From a virus, in the IMG/VR virus record IMGVR_UViG_3300023181_000040, positions 1-49,999 of that record: a stretch of 49,999 nt of DNA, one strand, 5' to 3'. Under the pieces are notes generated by a model. The model searched no databases and was not told where the DNA came from. It saw nothing but the letters and a program-made list of their open reading frames with translations. This document shows, piece by piece, positions 47,855 to 49,999 of the stretch. Each line of letters opens with the position of its first letter. Position 1 is the first letter of the stretch. Position numbers and translations under genes: made by a program.

Positions 47855-48215
47855 CCCACAATATTTCGTAGAGGTGCCTGTTGAGCAGGAGTTGCCGAAG
47901 GAAGAGGGGGCTTACCTCACTAATGCATCAAACGTATGGGTTAGCTTCCACTTTGCGCCACCAAAACAACCATTCCCGATACACGTCACCCACTGGCTCC
48001 GTCCAGCACCCGAAGTAGCTGCGATGCAGGCGCAGATGGAGAGGATGCGTAACGCGCTGGAGGATGTGAAAACAAGCATACGAGCCGCAGCGCACACCGA
48101 AATGGGCTCCGCTGGCAGATACCCTACTGGGGCAGAAGTGGCGACCCGCCTTGCTCACAGTAAGCTATACCAAACCGTCACCGCCGCACTTGAGGCGGGT
48201 AAAATTGAGAAATAA
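47847..48215 (+). CDS. Hypothetical protein with DUF551-like N-terminus and coiled coil (122 aa)
   Basis: A 122-residue protein. The first half (VPVEQELPKEEGAYLTN ... IHVTHWLRPAP) has the DUF551-like layout; the second half is a coiled coil (AAMQAQMERMRNALEDVKTS). Start 47847 overlaps the previous gene by 8 nt. Function unknown. Confidence 0.55.
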   Translation: MTNPQYFVEVPVEQELPKEEGAYLTNASNVWVSFHFAPPKQPFPIHVTHWLRPAPEVAAMQAQMERMRNALEDVKTSIRAAAHTEMGSAGRYPTGAEVATRLAHSKLYQTVTAALEAGKIEK

Positions 48216-48466
48216 TGGAAGCAAAATACAGCATTGAAGACACAGACTATGCGCATCGTTTCATGATTCGGTGCCACATGAAAGACGGATCTGAACGGGT
48301 GGTGACAATCTATTCAGATGAAAACGGGACTGCTCCCGACCTGCAAAAAAGGATACTGGAGAAAAACAGCCAGATATGCAGCACCGAACTGGAACACCAC
48401 GCCACGAAAGAGCAAGATGCAGCATCAGCAAGATTGTTTGACGATATAATATCCGGACGCATATGA
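48215..48466 (+). CDS. Hypothetical protein (83 aa)
   Basis: An 83-residue acidic protein with a beta-rich N-terminus and helical C-terminus. Overlaps neighbours by 1 and 4 nt. No family recognised. Confidence 0.5.
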   Translation: MEAKYSIEDTDYAHRFMIRCHMKDGSERVVTIYSDENGTAPDLQKRILEKNSQICSTELEHHATKEQDAASARLFDDIISGRI

Positions 48467-48825
48467 CCCACTCACCAATCGAATCATGGCTGACAGACGG
48501 CCACACCATCCTGTGCATCTGCGAGGACTTATCCGAACACACCGTAAGGTTTGCCGAACTGCTCCGGTCGCGCCTATCAGATGGCGACAAGCTGTACATG
48601 GTTGTGCAGGACAACCGGGCGCGCACGGATGAAATCGGCTACCGCTACACCGAACCGCACGACATTGAGGTATGGCGTACCGTACCGGAATGGCTGGAGC
48701 AGGAAGACCACGACACCGTTTCATCAGCACTGGCGTTGTGCGTGTTCGGCCCACAAGACCTGCGAGGCGGCGATCTGACCGCACTCGATGGGGTGAAGGA
48801 GATTTTAATTTATAATCAGCATTAA
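48463..48825 (+). CDS. Hypothetical acidic protein (120 aa)
   Basis: A 120-residue acidic alpha/beta protein (HTILCICEDLSEHTVRFAEL) with no recognised family. ATGA overlap with the previous gene. Nine-nt gap to the next. Confidence 0.5.
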   Translation: MTHSPIESWLTDGHTILCICEDLSEHTVRFAELLRSRLSDGDKLYMVVQDNRARTDEIGYRYTEPHDIEVWRTVPEWLEQEDHDTVSSALALCVFGPQDLRGGDLTALDGVKEILIYNQH

Positions 48826-48834
48826 AAAATAACC

Positions 48835-49491
48835 ATGAAAGAACTATTAATGGCTTTTGCCAGTACGGACAATACGAGGTCAGATTTCTTGCACGCACCA
48901 TTTAACATAGGGGAGCATACATTTTCTACAAATGGATATACGCTCATCTGCGTTGAAAAACAGGGCGAATACAACGAGGTGCCTATCGAAAAATTAAAAG
49001 GAGTTTGGCCAGTCGAACCCAATTGCAACAAATCATATTCGGTAGAAGCAATCCGCCAAGCAGTCAATGCCTGCCCATTGATAAACGAAACCGAATGCGA
49101 CGAATGTTATGAGTGTGACGGCGCGGGGGAAGTCGAATGGGATTATGATGGCAAGAAAGGCAAACAATATCATCAGGAATTTGAATGCCCTTGTTGCGAC
49201 GGAACAGGGGAGATAAACACACGCCTTACAGGCCGAAGGATTTTTAAAAAGTACGATGATGCGTTCCATATCGTACTTAATGACTCAGTTTTTGGTGCCG
49301 AATACTTAAATCATATCGTCCTCGCTGCTGACTTTTTCGCCACCACAGAGGTGACCCTTCTTGCAGAGGGCAAAGCTGCAAGAAATTGCTTTAAAATAGG
49401 CAACGCAGAGGTTATCATAATGCCGGTGCTGCACCAAGATGACGAAACAAAGGCTGCTATGACTGTAGTCCCCGAACTAACCCATGCCTAA
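48835..49491 (+). CDS. Putative sliding-clamp-like protein with inserted zinc domain (218 aa)
   Basis: A 218-residue protein. The N-terminus (LMAFASTDNTRSDFLHAPFN ... FSTNGYTLICV) has the layout of clamp-like phage proteins (FAS..DTR, TDG..L). A DnaJ-type zinc pair follows, with Cys at 88, 91, 94 and 118-121 and CDGAGEVE and CDGTGEI. The end (GNAEVIIMPV) recalls the beta-clamp terminus. If real, it could tether host polymerase, since no phage polymerase is present. Fold is inferred from pattern only. Confidence 0.5.
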   Translation: MKELLMAFASTDNTRSDFLHAPFNIGEHTFSTNGYTLICVEKQGEYNEVPIEKLKGVWPVEPNCNKSYSVEAIRQAVNACPLINETECDECYECDGAGEVEWDYDGKKGKQYHQEFECPCCDGTGEINTRLTGRRIFKKYDDAFHIVLNDSVFGAEYLNHIVLAADFFATTEVTLLAEGKAARNCFKIGNAEVIIMPVLHQDDETKAAMTVVPELTHA

Positions 49492-49615
49492 CCACCTCTA
49501 CACCCACCCAAGCCAGCCCCGCGAAAAGACGGATTGGGGCAATATCGCTGTATGGGCGTTTGTTGTCGCCCTGCTCATTGTTGTACCGCTAACCATTTAT
49601 ACACTACTACCATGA
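49484..49615 (+). CDS. Small membrane protein (43 aa)
   Basis: A 43-residue protein with a polar N-terminus and one membrane segment (WAFVVALLIVVPLTIYTLL). Start overlaps the clamp-like gene and its stop overlaps the next start (ATGA). Function unknown. Confidence 0.5.
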   Translation: MPNHLYTHPSQPREKTDWGNIAVWAFVVALLIVVPLTIYTLLP

Positions 49616-49914
49616 GAAATGACACTTTAATTAGGCTTCTACTCATGGAAGTTGAAAAGGAGCGGGAAGAAGCAGAGCGTTACTTTAAAATATCTGAAAT
49701 GCCTGCCTTAGAGCCAATGATTGACGTTTCGCCAAGCACCATGCCTCCGCCGCAAAACAACAAAGAGGCGCGCCTCCAAAGCAGGCAGAATAGGAAGAAG
49801 CAGCGCGGCACTATACAGCGGCCTGCAAGCATGAACCAAAACACACAACCTCGTAACGAACCTTGCAACTGCGGGAGCGGTATCAAGTACAAAAAATGCC
49901 ACGGTAAGCCATGA
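49612..49914 (+). CDS. SEC-C zinc-motif protein (100 aa)
   Basis: A 100-residue protein. A charged helical N-terminus, a Gln/Asn/Arg-rich linker, and a C-terminal SEC-C motif (C85-x-C87 ... K-C96-H97-G). SEC-C binds zinc and occurs at the end of SecA and of many unrelated proteins as a protein or RNA contact. The start at 49612 is set by the ATGA overlap. The 3' end is repeated at the window start. Confidence 0.8.
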   Translation: MRNDTLIRLLLMEVEKEREEAERYFKISEMPALEPMIDVSPSTMPPPQNNKEARLQSRQNRKKQRGTIQRPASMNQNTQPRNEPCNCGSGIKYKKCHGKP

Positions 49915-49999
49915 CCCACCCCTTCCGATTCTACTGCCTTAAAGGCGAATTTGCCGGTATTAAAGAGTTCCACGGCACATATGATGAAGCCTACCAACT
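49853..49999. repeat. Right copy of terminal direct repeat
   Basis: Same 147 bases as 1-147 apart from A at 49979 (C at 127). Joining the ends gives a continuous reading frame for both flanking genes, which supports a circular map of 49,852 bp. Confidence 0.9.
49911..49999 (+). CDS. Small hypothetical protein, 5' part (complete copy at 59-202)
   Basis: The first 29 codons of the same small gene that is complete at 59-202, cut by the window end. The only difference is the silent change at 49979. Confidence 0.6.
   Translation, partial: MTHPFRFYCLKGEFAGIKEFHGTYDEAYQ

Noticed and set aside
1-49999. Temperate lifestyle
   Set aside because: An XRE regulator is present but no integrase, excisionase, att-like site or partition gene; lifestyle left open.
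1-49999. CRISPR array or anti-CRISPR locus
   Set aside because: No regularly spaced repeats; small unknown genes cannot be called anti-CRISPR without evidence.

Overview
The window holds an essentially complete genome of a long-tailed (siphovirus-like) double-stranded DNA phage of about 49.85 kb. The first and last 147 bases are the same sequence with one mismatch, so the molecule closes on itself: a circular map, or a linear genome cut at an arbitrary point. A Bacteroidota host is likely. Promoter-like sites match the Bacteroidota pattern (TTTG, about 18-19 nt, TAnnTTTG). The replication protein has a VirE/BT4734-type primase-like N-terminus, typical of Bacteroidota and their phages. Start sites lack strong Shine-Dalgarno sequences, and two tail-fibre-like proteins carry Bacteroidota-style signal peptides. 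I see no integrase, transposase, CRISPR array or rRNA.

Layout: (1) 46.9 kb to the end and on through 1-10.7 kb is a rightward early/replication operon of tightly overlapping small genes. It includes a SEC-C protein, two YopX proteins, a RecA/Sak4-like ATPase, MazG, an OB-fold SSB-like protein, an HNH nuclease, a replication accessory protein, a primase-helicase, a PD-(D/E)XK nuclease and a DNA methyltransferase. (2) 11.7-39.6 kb is the rightward late region: terminase, portal, scaffold, decoration, capsid, head-tail connectors, tail tube, chaperones, tape measure, tail tip, fibres, membrane/holin-like genes and a spanin-like pair. Two islands interrupt it. One is a leftward nine-gene cassette at 15.06-17.53 kb with its own divergent promoter. 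The other, at 22.7-23.7 kb between tail tube and tape measure, carries small ORFs, a leader-like transcript and three tRNAs. (3) 39.6-45.2 kb is a leftward accessory operon headed by a small XRE regulator. It contains an HD (p)ppGpp-hydrolase-like protein, a NUMOD4-HNH homing endonuclease, Zn-ribbon proteins and DUF551-like proteins. (4) 45.2-46.9 kb is a control and lysis region: divergent promoters with operator-like repeats, a dense leftward non-coding locus, and the amidase endolysin.

The early operon probably supplies recombination and replication functions while relying on the host polymerase. The methyltransferase and nucleases probably protect or process DNA, and the late block builds the virion. 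The XRE regulator probably governs its own leftward operon and the neighbouring rightward gene. The least explained parts are structural RNA signals: a possible kissing-loop leader before the 7.2 kb HNH gene, interleaved inverted repeats before the homing endonuclease, tandem leftward promoters with three terminators and no clear coding sequence at 45.5-46.0 kb, and a structured spacer between two tRNAs. A second theme is that many putative -7 boxes lie only 4-7 nt before start codons, suggesting leaderless or nearly leaderless phage mRNAs.
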